Positions 9,133 to 17,127 of a DNA stretch of 64,000 bases are shown here, piece by piece. The stretch's first letter is position 1. Each line of letters begins with the position of its first letter. Below the pieces are notes generated by a model that saw nothing but the letters and a program-made list of their open reading frames with translations, was not told the DNA's origin and searched no databases. Source of the DNA: Paenibacillus gallinarum (GTDB lineage: Bacteria > Bacillota > Bacilli > Paenibacillales > Paenibacillaceae); assembly GCF_014836635.1 (NCBI RefSeq), contig NZ_JACSQL010000001.1, positions 965,881 to 1,029,880 on the forward strand, given 5' to 3'. The position numbers and the translations under genes are program-made.

Positions 9133-9396
9133 ATGAGTCAAGTTCCAGATCGTAATCAACCAGACAAGAACATAGATCCTGAACATAAAAAACAGAGTAA
9201 CCACAACACAATGGACCACCCAGAACAGTATAAGACGGAGGAAGAAAGTCTTTTTGATCGTTTTGAGGATGAACTTCACGTCGATCCTATTCCGATGGAA
9301 GATCTTAATTTAGAACAACAGGAAGAAAAAGATAAAGAAGCGACAAAAAGCAATTCTTCGACAGAAGAAAAGTACCGTGCTGATTACCGAAAGTAA
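9133..9396 (+). CDS. Small hydrophilic protein of unknown function
   Basis: 87 residues, very rich in Glu, Asp, Lys, Gln and Asn, with no hydrophobic core and probably disordered. A GAAAGGGAGGG ribosome binding site precedes the ATG, and a terminator follows, so it looks like a genuine monocistronic gene. Family not recognised. Confidence 0.6.
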   Translation: MSQVPDRNQPDKNIDPEHKKQSNHNTMDHPEQYKTEEESLFDRFEDELHVDPIPMEDLNLEQQEEKDKEATKSNSSTEEKYRADYRK

Positions 9397-9430
9397 GTCC
9401 ATCTTAAATCGTTTTAAAAGTAGGGTTTGT

Positions 9431-9460
9431 AGAGATCATGCAGGACATGGTCTCTTTTTT
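9431..9460 (+). terminator. Rho-independent terminator
   Basis: AGAGATCATG pairs with CATGGTCTCT and is followed by TTTTT. Confidence 0.85.
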
Positions 9461-9561
9461 GTTGTTCGTACACCTACGTTTAAAATAAACCAAAATGTTT
9501 AAGGATAATGGAGATGATCATTTGACTAAATAGATAGAACGAGAAAGAAGGTAGGGATAGG

Positions 9562-10470
9562 ATGATACAAGATTGCATTATTGTAGGTGGAGGAATTGCT
9601 GGACTTCAAGCGGCTATACAGCTGGGGCGTTACGCTGAGCATAAGGTACTCGTTATTGATTACGGAGAAGGTAGATCAAATTTATGCCGAAGCTATCATA
9701 ATATATTAGGTTTTCCGGACGGAGTATCGGGACAAGAACTTAGGAAGAGAGGAAGACAGCAAGCGGAATCATATGGAATAGAGTTCATTCATGATCGTGT
9801 CGTTAAGGCACACAAAGAAGAGGGGATTTTCACATTAACAGGAGAAAACGGCACAGAATATAAAGCGAAAACACTACTGCTTGCAACCGGATTAACGGAT
9901 CGTCATCCTGAACTTCCTGGTCTAAAAAATACGCTTGGCATGTCCGTATATGTGTGCCCTGATTGCGATGGATACGAGATTAAGAATAAAAAAACAATCA
10001 TTATGGGTTCGGGAACAGCGGGTGCGGGTATGGCTCGTATTCTCTCCAGCAAAACCCCTGATTTGACATACATTAATCATGAGCAGGCGGATATCCCAAA
10101 TGAAATTCTTCAAAAACTAAAAGATAAAAATATTGAGTATATAGAAGAGCCGATTGAAAAAATAGAAGAACAAGAAGATGGGATGATTTCCACTGTTATT
10201 CTGAAAAATGGAAGAAGAATAGAAGCGGAACGCGGATTTATTGCTTTTGGAAATAACAAAGTTCATTCTGAGCTTGCTGAACAACTTGGAGCAGAAGTGG
10301 CTGACAATAAACATGTAGCAGCAGATGCAAGATCACGTATGTCCACAGTGGAGAATTTATGGATTGCTGGAGATCTTGGTATTCATTCAGAACAAGCCGC
10401 AGTTGCCATGGGTGATGGAGTCTTGTGTGGCATCTGGATCAACAAAACCCTCCATCATATGAAAAAATAA
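9562..10470 (+). CDS. Thioredoxin-reductase-like FAD/NAD(P) oxidoreductase
   Basis: 302 residues. DCIIVGGGIAGLQAAIQLGR is the N-terminal FAD-binding dinucleotide fold. VCPDCDGYE (near residue 132) is the redox-active CxxC of thioredoxin-reductase-type enzymes. A second nucleotide-binding region follows (TIIMGSGTAGAGMARIL), and the C-terminal AGD(L) FAD motif is ENLWIAGDLG. The usual family length is 300-320. The electron acceptor is unknown and no thioredoxin gene is adjacent. A strong terminator follows. A fragment of a close paralogue of its 3' end lies 1.3 kb downstream (see 11707). Confidence 0.9.
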   Translation: MIQDCIIVGGGIAGLQAAIQLGRYAEHKVLVIDYGEGRSNLCRSYHNILGFPDGVSGQELRKRGRQQAESYGIEFIHDRVVKAHKEEGIFTLTGENGTEYKAKTLLLATGLTDRHPELPGLKNTLGMSVYVCPDCDGYEIKNKKTIIMGSGTAGAGMARILSSKTPDLTYINHEQADIPNEILQKLKDKNIEYIEEPIEKIEEQEDGMISTVILKNGRRIEAERGFIAFGNNKVHSELAEQLGAEVADNKHVAADARSRMSTVENLWIAGDLGIHSEQAAVAMGDGVLCGIWINKTLHHMKK

Positions 10471-10474
10471 AACG

Positions 10475-10522
10475 ATACCCCTCAAGTAGGAACATCACGT
10501 CCTATAGAGGGGTATTTTTTTT
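10475..10522 (+). terminator. Rho-independent terminator
   Basis: ATACCCCTC pairs with GAGGGGTAT across a 23-nt loop and is followed by eight T. Confidence 0.88.
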
Positions 10523-10622
10523 GCTATTTTTTAATGATGTACCATCAAAAACAGCGTCAGATGTAGTTAGTCATCATTTTGATACATACATATAAAGTAA
10601 CGTCTATTTAGGAAGTGATCAT

Positions 10623-10781
10623 ATGCCGTTTATTGGCGGGATTATCTTAGTCATCATTTTAGCTTTTGTAGTGTGGATGCTGTTAACTCCAGTCTTTAAT
10701 AAAGTTGGAGAGAAAGTGACGAAGAAATATAAACAATTTACGAAAGAGGAGAATGCGAATGAAGAATCTAAAGACGTTTAA
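10623..10781 (+). CDS. 52-residue single-pass membrane protein overlapping the SPFH gene
   Basis: It begins MPFIGGIILVIILAFVVW, a clear transmembrane helix at residues 4-24, followed by a basic and then acidic tail. AGGAAGTG lies upstream of the ATG. The reading frame overlaps the start of the following SPFH gene by 23-29 bp, and the ribosome binding site for that gene lies inside it. Such overlap implies coupled translation and a physical or functional link to the SPFH protein. Family not recognised. Confidence 0.6.
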   Translation: MPFIGGIILVIILAFVVWMLLTPVFNKVGEKVTKKYKQFTKEENANEESKDV

Positions 10782-11616
10782 AATTGGTGGAATCGTGATC
10801 GGAGTTGTAATCATTATTGCTATATTAGTGGTTAGTTTATTTGTAACACGTATTCCAAACGGTTATGTTGGCGTAGTTTATTCACCGAATGGGGGAGTTA
10901 AGGATAATACACTAAGCCAAGGTTGGAAACTGGTAGGGGCATTCGACAAGGTTACTAAATATCCAATTCGTATTCAAACTGTAGAATACAAGGATATTCA
11001 GATTGCAACTTCCGATGGTAAAAGTATCACCATTGATTTTGCTTACAACTATCAAGTAGAGCCAGATAAGGTATCATCGATTTTTAATAAGTTTGGCCCG
11101 ATTAGTATCGAAGAAATTGAAGACACCTATTTGAAAACAAGATTCCGTGATGCAGCACGTAAAGGTATTTCTAAGTTTACAGTAATTGATGTTTATGGAG
11201 AGAAATCATCGGATGCAGCTATCGATGTACAACAACGTTTCTCTGATGACGTGGCAGAACTTGGTTTCATTGTTTCCAACGTAACGGTAGGGGTGCCGCA
11301 ACCAGATGCCAAAACACAAGAAGCTATTGATAAACGAGTAGAAGCTTCTCAAGAACTTGAACGTAAGACTACGGAGTTAGAGATTGCTAAGAAAGAAGCA
11401 GATAGAAAAAGAGTGGAAGCACAAGGTAATGCTGATAAATTGTTAATCGAAGCAGAAGGCCAAGCCAAGGCAAATGAAGTGCTACTACAATCATTAACGG
11501 ATGAACTAGTAGAATACGAAACCGTTAAGAAATGGGATGGCGTATTACCATATGTGAGTGGATCTAACACTCCCGTGATCCAGCTGCCTACTCAGAAGGT
11601 CGAAACAAGTAAATAG
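10759..11616 (+). CDS. SPFH/prohibitin-domain membrane protein
   Basis: 285 residues. An N-terminal transmembrane helix (residues ~8-30) is followed by an SPFH (band 7) domain (PNGYVGVVYSPNGGVKDNTL onward to ~190) and an Ala/Glu/Lys-rich coiled coil (residues ~190-255). That is the standard prohibitin layout. Such proteins form membrane microdomain scaffolds and often regulate proteases. The ATG at 10759 was chosen because AAAGAGGAG at 10743-10751 is 7 bp away. An ATG at 10753 is too close. It is cotranscribed with the small membrane protein just upstream. Confidence 0.9.
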   Translation: MKNLKTFKIGGIVIGVVIIIAILVVSLFVTRIPNGYVGVVYSPNGGVKDNTLSQGWKLVGAFDKVTKYPIRIQTVEYKDIQIATSDGKSITIDFAYNYQVEPDKVSSIFNKFGPISIEEIEDTYLKTRFRDAARKGISKFTVIDVYGEKSSDAAIDVQQRFSDDVAELGFIVSNVTVGVPQPDAKTQEAIDKRVEASQELERKTTELEIAKKEADRKRVEAQGNADKLLIEAEGQAKANEVLLQSLTDELVEYETVKKWDGVLPYVSGSNTPVIQLPTQKVETSK

Positions 11617-11648
11617 CAATAAGGGGAGGAAACTCCCCTAATTCTTGT

Positions 11649-11708
11649 TTATGCAACACTCCTAAGCTCATCACGTAAGATATTTTCAATTTCACTGTAA
11701 TTTTTCAC
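11649..11708 (-). pseudogene. Possible C-terminal gene fragment on the minus strand
   Basis: Read on the minus strand, this piece gives VKNYSEIENILRDELRSVA followed by a stop. It looks like a real C-terminus but has no credible upstream part. It abuts exactly a thioredoxin-reductase-like fragment on the other strand, as expected at a deletion or rearrangement junction. Identity unknown. Confidence 0.3.
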
Positions 11709-11853
11709 AGAACAAGCCGCAGTTGCCATGGGAGACGGAGTCTTGAGTGGAATCTGGATCAACAAAACCCTTCGTAAAATAAAAAATGCAGGAAGCTGTG
11801 ATTTCTTATTGTTTTTCTGTTTCAAGGATGGAGACAAGGTTAATAAAAAGTAA
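11707..11853 (+). pseudogene. Remnant of a thioredoxin-reductase-like gene 3' end
   Basis: Reads TEQAAVAMGDGVLSGIWINK in frame and then drifts into unrelated residues before TAA. This matches the end of the flavoprotein encoded at 9562-10470 (EQAAVAMGDGVLCGIWINKT). The DNA match covers about 65 bp (11709-11773 versus 10398-10462) with only a handful of mismatches. There is no start, FAD fold or CxxC. It is most likely the tail of a deleted tandem paralogue. Confidence 0.7.
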
Positions 11854-11899
11854 GACAAGTTATGGAAAAAAGTAGAATGTGAAATTGGAGTGATATCTG

Positions 11900-12238
11900 A
11901 TGTCAGAACAAACACATATGATTAATAAAGATAGAGAAATGAAGCTTGATCAGGTACAGAACGTGATACAGCGTATGGATGCCGAACAGAAAGAAGACAT
12001 CTTGGAAAGTTTTGATGCTTTCAAGCAATATCTAAGTAGACGCTTATCACTCGGTGAATCCCTTGGTCTAAACGAAGAACAATTATCCGAAGTAGCCCAA
12101 AAAGTAGCGGATATTTTAGCAACGAAGGAAGAACCGCGTAATCGGGAAGAAAAATTGCTTCAGGAACTTTGGAATGTTGCCGATCCAGATGAGAAAGATA
12201 CGCTGGCAAGAATACTTGTGCGGTTTGTTAAAAATTAA
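11900..12238 (+). CDS. DUF3243-family protein
   Basis: 112 residues. The family signature runs from FDAFKQYLSRRLSLGESLGL through LSEVAQKVADILATKEEPRN to EKLLQELWNVADPDEKDTLA. This is a small soluble Bacillales protein of unknown function. An upstream TTGGAGTGAT supplies a ribosome binding site. Confidence 0.85.
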   Translation: MSEQTHMINKDREMKLDQVQNVIQRMDAEQKEDILESFDAFKQYLSRRLSLGESLGLNEEQLSEVAQKVADILATKEEPRNREEKLLQELWNVADPDEKDTLARILVRFVKN

Positions 12239-12486
12239 TCTGGATCATTTGTATGCGGGTCCCTTAGGGGACCGAATAAACATTAAAATGAAAATTTATT
12301 ATATTTTTAATAACAACTTTGAAACTCTTTCATCATTTACAACGTTTATAATATACCTAGAGCTGAAAAGTGCACAGAAATGAAAATTCACCCTATTTTT
12401 GATGGCTGTACAGTTTATTCGACTCTAGGAACTAGTCAGATGATTTGCAGTAGGGGAATCATGCTGAATATGAGGAGAGATGCAAG
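12239..12486. other. Intergenic region, AT-rich, with one short hairpin
   Basis: GGTCCCTTAGGGGACC at 12258-12273 can form a 6-bp stem but is not followed by a T run, so it is at best a weak terminator for the DUF3243 gene. The rest is AT-rich and presumably carries the promoter for the secreted protein. No gene seen. Confidence 0.4.
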
Positions 12487-13041
12487 ATGAAAAAAACAAT
12501 ACTGGCAATAAGTTTATTAAGCGTAATTTTTATGGGTTCCTTTACATATGGAAATTTGAATTACGAGGCATCGACGGTCTTAGCAAAACCATCTAATCCT
12601 GAGGTTCAGACTGAAAATAAAGATATAACGGATACGACCAAAGAAACCATTTATATAACAAATTTCAATAACATAGATGGACAACTTGAAATTCAAGCAG
12701 ATGATATCGAGTGGTTCGAAGGTAAGGCTGCGGATGAAGCTCTCGTCAAAAACGAACCGAATGCTGGCATCGACTATGCGCCAGATGGTTATTACATCGT
12801 TAATGACGATCCTTCGACTTACGAGCTAAAAGTTGCTCCTGATGCGGAAGTATTGGTGCAAATTTACGACCGTACAGGTCAACCAGAAGATATTGATATC
12901 AACTGGAACGAAAAAATCAGTCTTGAAAAATTTATCGCTCTCTACAATCAGAAAGATAACTTAGATATGAGCCAATTCCCTTATCATGTTACTGTTCAAG
13001 ATGGAGAAGTGATTCAAATCGTTCAGCAGTATATTCCTTAA
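12487..13041 (+). CDS. Predicted secreted protein of unknown function
   Basis: 184 residues. A Sec-type signal peptide is visible (MKKTILAISLLSVIFMGSFT, cleavage plausible near residues 23-35). The mature part is acidic. AGGAGAG precedes the ATG. The gene ends at a terminator shared with the convergent lipoprotein gene. No family recognised. Confidence 0.7.
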   Translation: MKKTILAISLLSVIFMGSFTYGNLNYEASTVLAKPSNPEVQTENKDITDTTKETIYITNFNNIDGQLEIQADDIEWFEGKAADEALVKNEPNAGIDYAPDGYYIVNDDPSTYELKVAPDAEVLVQIYDRTGQPEDIDINWNEKISLEKFIALYNQKDNLDMSQFPYHVTVQDGEVIQIVQQYIP

Positions 13042-13068
13042 GTTATAACGTAAGGTTAATATAAAACA

Positions 13069-13113
13069 ATAACGAAAAGCCCCTTCCTACTAGGTAAGGG
13101 GCTTCTCGTTATT
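13069..13113. terminator. Bidirectional terminator between convergent genes
   Basis: AACGAAAAGCCCCTT pairs with AAGGGGCTTCTCGTT (one mismatch) and lies between the ends of the secreted protein and the minus-strand lipoprotein. Confidence 0.8.
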
Positions 13114-13146
13114 AAGGCGACGGATAAACATTGTTATGGAAGATTA

Positions 13147-13800
13147 TTAAGGTGTGTCTGTCTCCGTAGTTGGATCTTCAGCGCTGTTCTGTGGGGGTCC
13201 TCCGAATCCTTCGTGAACTTGTATAGATATTGCATTCTGAGTTCCCTCTTCAAGAGTAATATTCACAATGTCGTCAGCTTCTAGTTCGGTTGAAGGCATA
13301 GTAGTAGAGTCTGTAATCGTAATTTCCATTGTTTCATCCGTAAATAGATTGTCCATACTTGGCGGTGCAGCTCCATCCGCTGGCATTGCAGGTACTGTTC
13401 CTTCAGGAGCTTCTCCTTGTTTTGGCGGAGTGGTTCCTGTTCCCGAGCCAGCAGCAGGCACTTCACCTTGCGGAGCCTCACCTTGCGGAGCTTCGCCTTG
13501 CGGAACCTCGCCTTGTGGAGCTTCACCTGCTGGAGGGTTCCCACCATTCCCTTCACTTGGCTGGGTAGAAGAAGTATAGATGGTTAGTGTACTTCCTTCG
13601 ATCGATTTAACTTTACCCAATAACAGGGTACCCTGTGTTTCTAAGTTTGCATTTGCAGAAGTGGTAGTATCCGCTTCTGTTACTGCGGATGGATTCGACT
13701 GTGCATCGTCTGTAGTTGATCCGCAGCCTGATAACAAGGTGAGAAGTAACGCACTCGCTAGGCTCAAAGACGCAAGGATTGAGCTTTTTTTTCGTTTCAT
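13147..13800 (-). CDS. Lipoprotein with Gly-Glu-Ala/Val-Pro-Gln repeats
   Basis: 217 residues. The signal peptide ends in a lipobox LLSGC, giving a lipid-anchored extracellular protein. The middle contains tandem five-residue repeats of the form GE(A/V)PQ, about five copies near residues 95-125, in a Pro/Gly-rich linker. It ends with a predicted beta-strand domain. The ATG at 13800 was chosen because GAAGGAG lies ~9 bp upstream. A longer frame (from 13818) would start inside that ribosome binding site. Function unknown. The repeat may vary in copy number. Confidence 0.75.
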   Translation of the reverse strand: MKRKKSSILASLSLASALLLTLLSGCGSTTDDAQSNPSAVTEADTTTSANANLETQGTLLLGKVKSIEGSTLTIYTSSTQPSEGNGGNPPAGEAPQGEVPQGEAPQGEAPQGEVPAAGSGTGTTPPKQGEAPEGTVPAMPADGAAPPSMDNLFTDETMEITITDSTTMPSTELEADDIVNITLEEGTQNAISIQVHEGFGGPPQNSAEDPTTETDTP

Positions 13801-13998
13801 AATCCAATTCTCCTTCAATGTATGTGGTATTTAAGATTTCATGAGTCTATTTTACGGTGTTCATATGAACTGAACATGTACGGAAATATAAACTCAGCTG
13901 AAAGATCCATGAAACAATAATGAAGTAATAGAGGACGTAGAACGATTACCTACTGCATATAATGCCTAGTGAGATCGCGAGATAAAAGAGGTGTAACT

Positions 13999-14898
13999 AT
14001 GTATGATTGTATTATTATCGGGGGAGGACCCGCAGGACTGAGTGCAGCGTTAGTCCTTGGACGATCCATGCGGGAAGTCCTCCTATTTGATCATGGAAAA
14101 CCAAGACATGCACCTGCCCGTCATTCTCATGGTTTTATAACCAGGGATGGAGTAACACCAGCGGAGTTCAGAACACTAGCTTATAAGGATCTAAGTGCGT
14201 ATCCTTCTATACAAAAGAAAGAGGAAGAAGTAATAGATGTCCGCCATCATAATCGCGGAGGATTTGAAGTGCTGTCTTCCACTGGAACGCGCGAAACAGC
14301 CAGAACATTACTTTTAAGCAGCGGGATTCAGGAAAAATTACCTCAAATCAGAGGCTTAGACTCTTTTTATGGTCAGAGTTTGTTCAGTTGTCCCTACTGT
14401 GATGGATATGAAGTAAGAGGGAAGAAGCTTGTCCTCATTACGGAATCTAAGAATGCTTTTGCAACAGCACAGATCATTCAACATTGGAGTAAAGCATTAG
14501 TGTTATGTACGAATGGACACTCCATAGTAACACCAGATCAATATCGAATGCTACAAGTCCGAGGAATCCAGGTAACAGATCAGCCCATTCACCAGTTGCT
14601 TGGTAAAGATGGCCAATTAGCAGGCATTGCATTTACAAATGGAGATAAGCTTTCCTGCGAAGCTGGATTTGTTACTCCACAGCTGTCACATTCAGGCCAT
14701 CTTAGCTACAAACTACGTTGCCAATTGAATGACAAAGGAGCCATTCAGACGGATGGTTACGGTCGCACTTCGATTCGGGGAATCTATGCTGCTGGAGATA
14801 ATTCTGTTATCACGCCGACCCAGCTAGTCATTGCCGCAGGAGAAGGAAGTAGGGCGGCAATTGGGATCAACATGGATTTGATTCATGCTGATTTTTGA
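13999..14898 (+). CDS. Thioredoxin-reductase-like FAD/NAD(P) oxidoreductase
   Basis: 299 residues. YDCIIIGGGPAGLSAALVLG is the FAD fold. The redox motif is SCPYCDGYE (near residue 135). The C-terminal FAD motif is RGIYAAGDNS. It resembles the enzyme at 9562 in layout but is clearly diverged from it. AAAGAGGTG 8 bp before the ATG at 13999 fixes the start, so an in-frame ATG at 13969 was rejected. Substrate unknown. Followed by a terminator. Confidence 0.9.
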   Translation: MYDCIIIGGGPAGLSAALVLGRSMREVLLFDHGKPRHAPARHSHGFITRDGVTPAEFRTLAYKDLSAYPSIQKKEEEVIDVRHHNRGGFEVLSSTGTRETARTLLLSSGIQEKLPQIRGLDSFYGQSLFSCPYCDGYEVRGKKLVLITESKNAFATAQIIQHWSKALVLCTNGHSIVTPDQYRMLQVRGIQVTDQPIHQLLGKDGQLAGIAFTNGDKLSCEAGFVTPQLSHSGHLSYKLRCQLNDKGAIQTDGYGRTSIRGIYAAGDNSVITPTQLVIAAGEGSRAAIGINMDLIHADF

Positions 14899-14906
14899 GG
14901 GAAAGA

Positions 14907-14941
14907 AAAGAAGACCCCTTATATTTTAAGGGGTTTTCTTT
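14907..14941. terminator. Rho-independent terminator (possibly bidirectional)
   Basis: AAAGAAGACCCCTT pairs with AAGGGGTTTTCTTT (one mismatch). It lies between this oxidoreductase and the minus-strand YjcZ-like gene. Confidence 0.8.
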
Positions 14942-14956
14942 ACGATTTTCATCTGC

Positions 14957-15100
14957 TTAGTAACTGCAAAATGCACTGGCGATAATAACAAGAAGGATAA
15001 AGAGTACTAGAATTGCACCAATCGACGACTTAGATCCTCCGCCATATCCAAAATTACTACAACCACAATCGAAACCACCACTACGTTGATCATTGCTCAT
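14957..15100 (-). CDS. YjcZ-family small sporulation protein
   Basis: 47 residues: a Gly/Ser/Cys-rich start (MSNDQRSGGFDCGCSNFGYG) followed by one hydrophobic helix (AILVLFILLVIIASAF). This is the pattern of the tiny YjcZ/YhaL-type spore-associated membrane peptides of Bacillales. GGGGAGGTC lies 8 bp upstream of the ATG. Confidence 0.8.
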   Translation of the reverse strand: MSNDQRSGGFDCGCSNFGYGGGSKSSIGAILVLFILLVIIASAFCSY

Positions 15101-15266
15101 ATGAACTGACCTCCCCTCAACAACCTCCTGCATCTTATGTATGGAGGGCGGCAGAAGATTGGGCTACTTGATAATCTGCCCGTAATTTGGGCGGGGCTTA
15201 ACTTTAGGTTGTCATATGAACCAGAATACGTTATGATAATGGATAAAATTTCTAGGGGAGATAATA

Positions 15267-15347
15267 ATGAACATTACATGTATTATGAACAGTAGCAAAC
15301 GACAGAGAATAATGAGAAAAGGAGGAGATCATGATGAACAAAGTTAA
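15267..15347 (+). CDS. Short upstream ORF in the MFS leader (26 codons)
   Basis: The ATG at 15267 follows TAGGGGAG and encodes a basic peptide ending before the second leader ORF finishes. It may be the first of two leader peptides ahead of the MFS efflux gene. It could also be a chance frame. Confidence 0.35.
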   Translation: MNITCIMNSSKRQRIMRKGGDHDEQS

Positions 15348-15366
15348 TGCAGGGCATCCGGTGTAA
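15331..15366 (+). CDS. Candidate leader peptide (MMNKVNAGHPV)
   Basis: An 11-residue ORF with a very strong ribosome binding site (AAAAGGAGGAG, 5-8 bp before the tandem ATGs). It ends 42 bp before the MFS start. The following stretch forms a hairpin over the MFS ribosome binding site. This arrangement is typical of leaders in ribosome-stalling translation attenuation. Confidence 0.5.
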   Translation: MMNKVNAGHPV

Positions 15367-15382
15367 CGTATATAGCCATATG

Positions 15383-15400
15383 CCCTCTATATAGAGAGGG
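15383..15400 (+). promoter_or_regulatory. Hairpin sequestering the MFS ribosome binding site
   Basis: CCCTCT (15383-15388) can pair with AGAGGG (15395-15400), which is the Shine-Dalgarno of the MFS gene 8 bp upstream of its ATG. The core CTCTATATAGAG is a perfect 12-bp palindrome. Confidence 0.5.
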
Positions 15401-15408
15401 ATGTAACC

Positions 15409-16674
15409 ATGAATTTGTATGCATTTAAAAAGAGACATGCTCACTTTTTGCTCACAAGTATAGGGATTTCTCATATTGGCGATTGGATCTATCTAATTGC
15501 TATTAATTTAATGATTCTTCATATGACAGAATCCCCAGCAGCGGTCGGGCTATTATATATTCTTAGGCCCATTGCTACGATGATTACTGCAGGATTTGCC
15601 GGAAGTTTGGTAGATCGGTGGAATACACGGAATATGATGATTTGGCTTGATCTATTTCGGGCTGTTTTGATCCTCGCAGTTCCCTTTTTACCTTCTTTAC
15701 CTCTTATTTATATCTTCGTATTTCTCATCAGTATGGCTAGTTCTTTGTTCGAACCGGCTTCACTCGCCTTCACCGTTTCTTTAATTCCAACTGCTTTACG
15801 TAAGAAATACAATGCATGGGTTTCTTTGACTCAGTCAGGTGCTTATGTTATTGGTCCTGCGGCAGCAGGTGGTTTGTTTGCCATTTCCAGCAGTAAAACT
15901 GCGATCATAGTAAATGGAATCTCATTTCTCTTGTCAGCACTTCTTCTTACTGGTTTACCTAGTATGGGGTCTGCCTCTACGCTTGCTCAGGAAGAAGGAG
16001 AGCAAAGTCATGGTCATATAAGTAACAAGTGGAGGGTGCTAAAAAAAGACTGGTGGGTCGTATGGCACTTTAGTAAAAAACATGTAAAAGTAATCATGAT
16101 CTATGGACTATTTCATGGGATTATGATTATGGCTGCTGCTTTGGATTCGCTGGAAGTTTCTTTTATAACACAAGTCATTCACAGTAGTGATTCACAGTAC
16201 AGCATGCTCTTAAGCATCACCGGAATTAGTTTTTTGCTAGGTTCATTTATTCAGACTCGTATGGTAGATAGACTGCATACCATGTCATTGCTGGGCTATG
16301 GTGCGTTACTATTTTCAACAGGTTATGTTGTCTACAGTTTTTCGCATCACTTGGTCGTTGCAGGTATGGGATTTGTCATCTTGTCATTCTTCCAAGCCTT
16401 CATGAATACAGGTTATTATACATACATCCAGAATGAAATTCCCGTCTCTATGATTGGTAGAGTTACGAGTGTGTACAGCTTAATTCAGTCCATTCTTGAG
16501 ATGATTATGATCTGGCTGATTAGCAGGTTTGCTGAATTTCAAGATGTGAAATCAGCAGTAGTGTCCGCATCCTTGATCCAATGGGGAGTCGCTATAATTC
16601 TGCTTGTATACTGTATCTATTTGATGATACATGAACCAAGAAAAGTAGATTCAACTCCGACAGTTATCCAGTAA
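15409..16674 (+). CDS. MFS efflux transporter, MFS_3/macrolide-efflux-like
   Basis: 421 residues with ~12 hydrophobic segments. The loop motif GSLVDRWNTRNMMIWLDLFR between TM2 and TM3 is the MFS motif A. The start resembles the Mef/enterobactin-exporter (MFS_3) group. It would export a small molecule or drug with proton antiport. The start ATG at 15409 follows GAGAGGG. The upstream leader peptide and RBS hairpin suggest induction by a translation-blocking compound, but the substrate is not known. No terminator is seen after it. Confidence 0.85.
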   Translation: MNLYAFKKRHAHFLLTSIGISHIGDWIYLIAINLMILHMTESPAAVGLLYILRPIATMITAGFAGSLVDRWNTRNMMIWLDLFRAVLILAVPFLPSLPLIYIFVFLISMASSLFEPASLAFTVSLIPTALRKKYNAWVSLTQSGAYVIGPAAAGGLFAISSSKTAIIVNGISFLLSALLLTGLPSMGSASTLAQEEGEQSHGHISNKWRVLKKDWWVVWHFSKKHVKVIMIYGLFHGIMIMAAALDSLEVSFITQVIHSSDSQYSMLLSITGISFLLGSFIQTRMVDRLHTMSLLGYGALLFSTGYVVYSFSHHLVVAGMGFVILSFFQAFMNTGYYTYIQNEIPVSMIGRVTSVYSLIQSILEMIMIWLISRFAEFQDVKSAVVSASLIQWGVAIILLVYCIYLMIHEPRKVDSTPTVIQ

Positions 16675-16801
16675 TTATTCCAGGTGTAACCCGTCTTTAA
16701 TGGCTTGGAGAACTCTATGATTAGCCGGAGAAAGCTCTGACAAACACTCAGAAATAATTTTTGGGCCTAACTATGGTCAGAAGACGATAAGAAACAGATG
16801 A

Positions 16802-17051
16802 AGAATCATTACGAAGACATATTTTTCTTTGTACGAGTGGCTGGAAGAGCAAAATCTCGTGGCAGAACGTTATCAGGATCAATTCACGATCGCTGTCTGG
16901 AGCGATTGCCAGTGAACTTGCGATGCAAGAAGGAGAAATGGTACTCCAAAGACATCGGTATACTTATGATGAGATGAAACATGCCATAGAGTGGAGCATT
17001 GGCTACTATAACACAAAACTCAAGCCGTACATTGTAGATTATCAGACATAA
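16802..17051 (+). pseudogene. Decayed GntR-family regulator (UTRA-domain remnant)
   Basis: Two adjacent frames give parts of one UTRA-like domain: YFSLYEWLEEQNLVAERYQD (stop at 16913) and, after a +1 shift near 16904, IASELAMQEGEMVLQRHRYT running to YYNTKLKPYIVDYQT and TAA. The second part matches the usual UTRA pattern (SEELAxxLxxxxGExVLxxxR ... IE.S..YY). The winged-helix domain is missing. It sits in a 450-bp gap between the MFS and LacI genes, which is otherwise without genes. It may once have regulated the efflux gene. Confidence 0.5.
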
Positions 17052-17127
17052 AGTAGGCTTCTTACTTTGTAATATGATAAGATGTCGCTATATCTGAACA
17101 TTTTGACCATAGAAAACAGGTGAGAAG

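Noticed and set aside
13268..13579. Open frame (103 codons) rich in CGASP repeats on the plus strand
   Set aside because: It is the reverse of the GEAPQ repeat region of the lipoprotein. The lipoprotein has a signal peptide, lipobox and ribosome binding site, and this frame has none.
15170..15200. GCCC/GGGC hairpin upstream of the MFS leader
   Set aside because: The stem is only four to five pairs with no T run, so no role could be supported.
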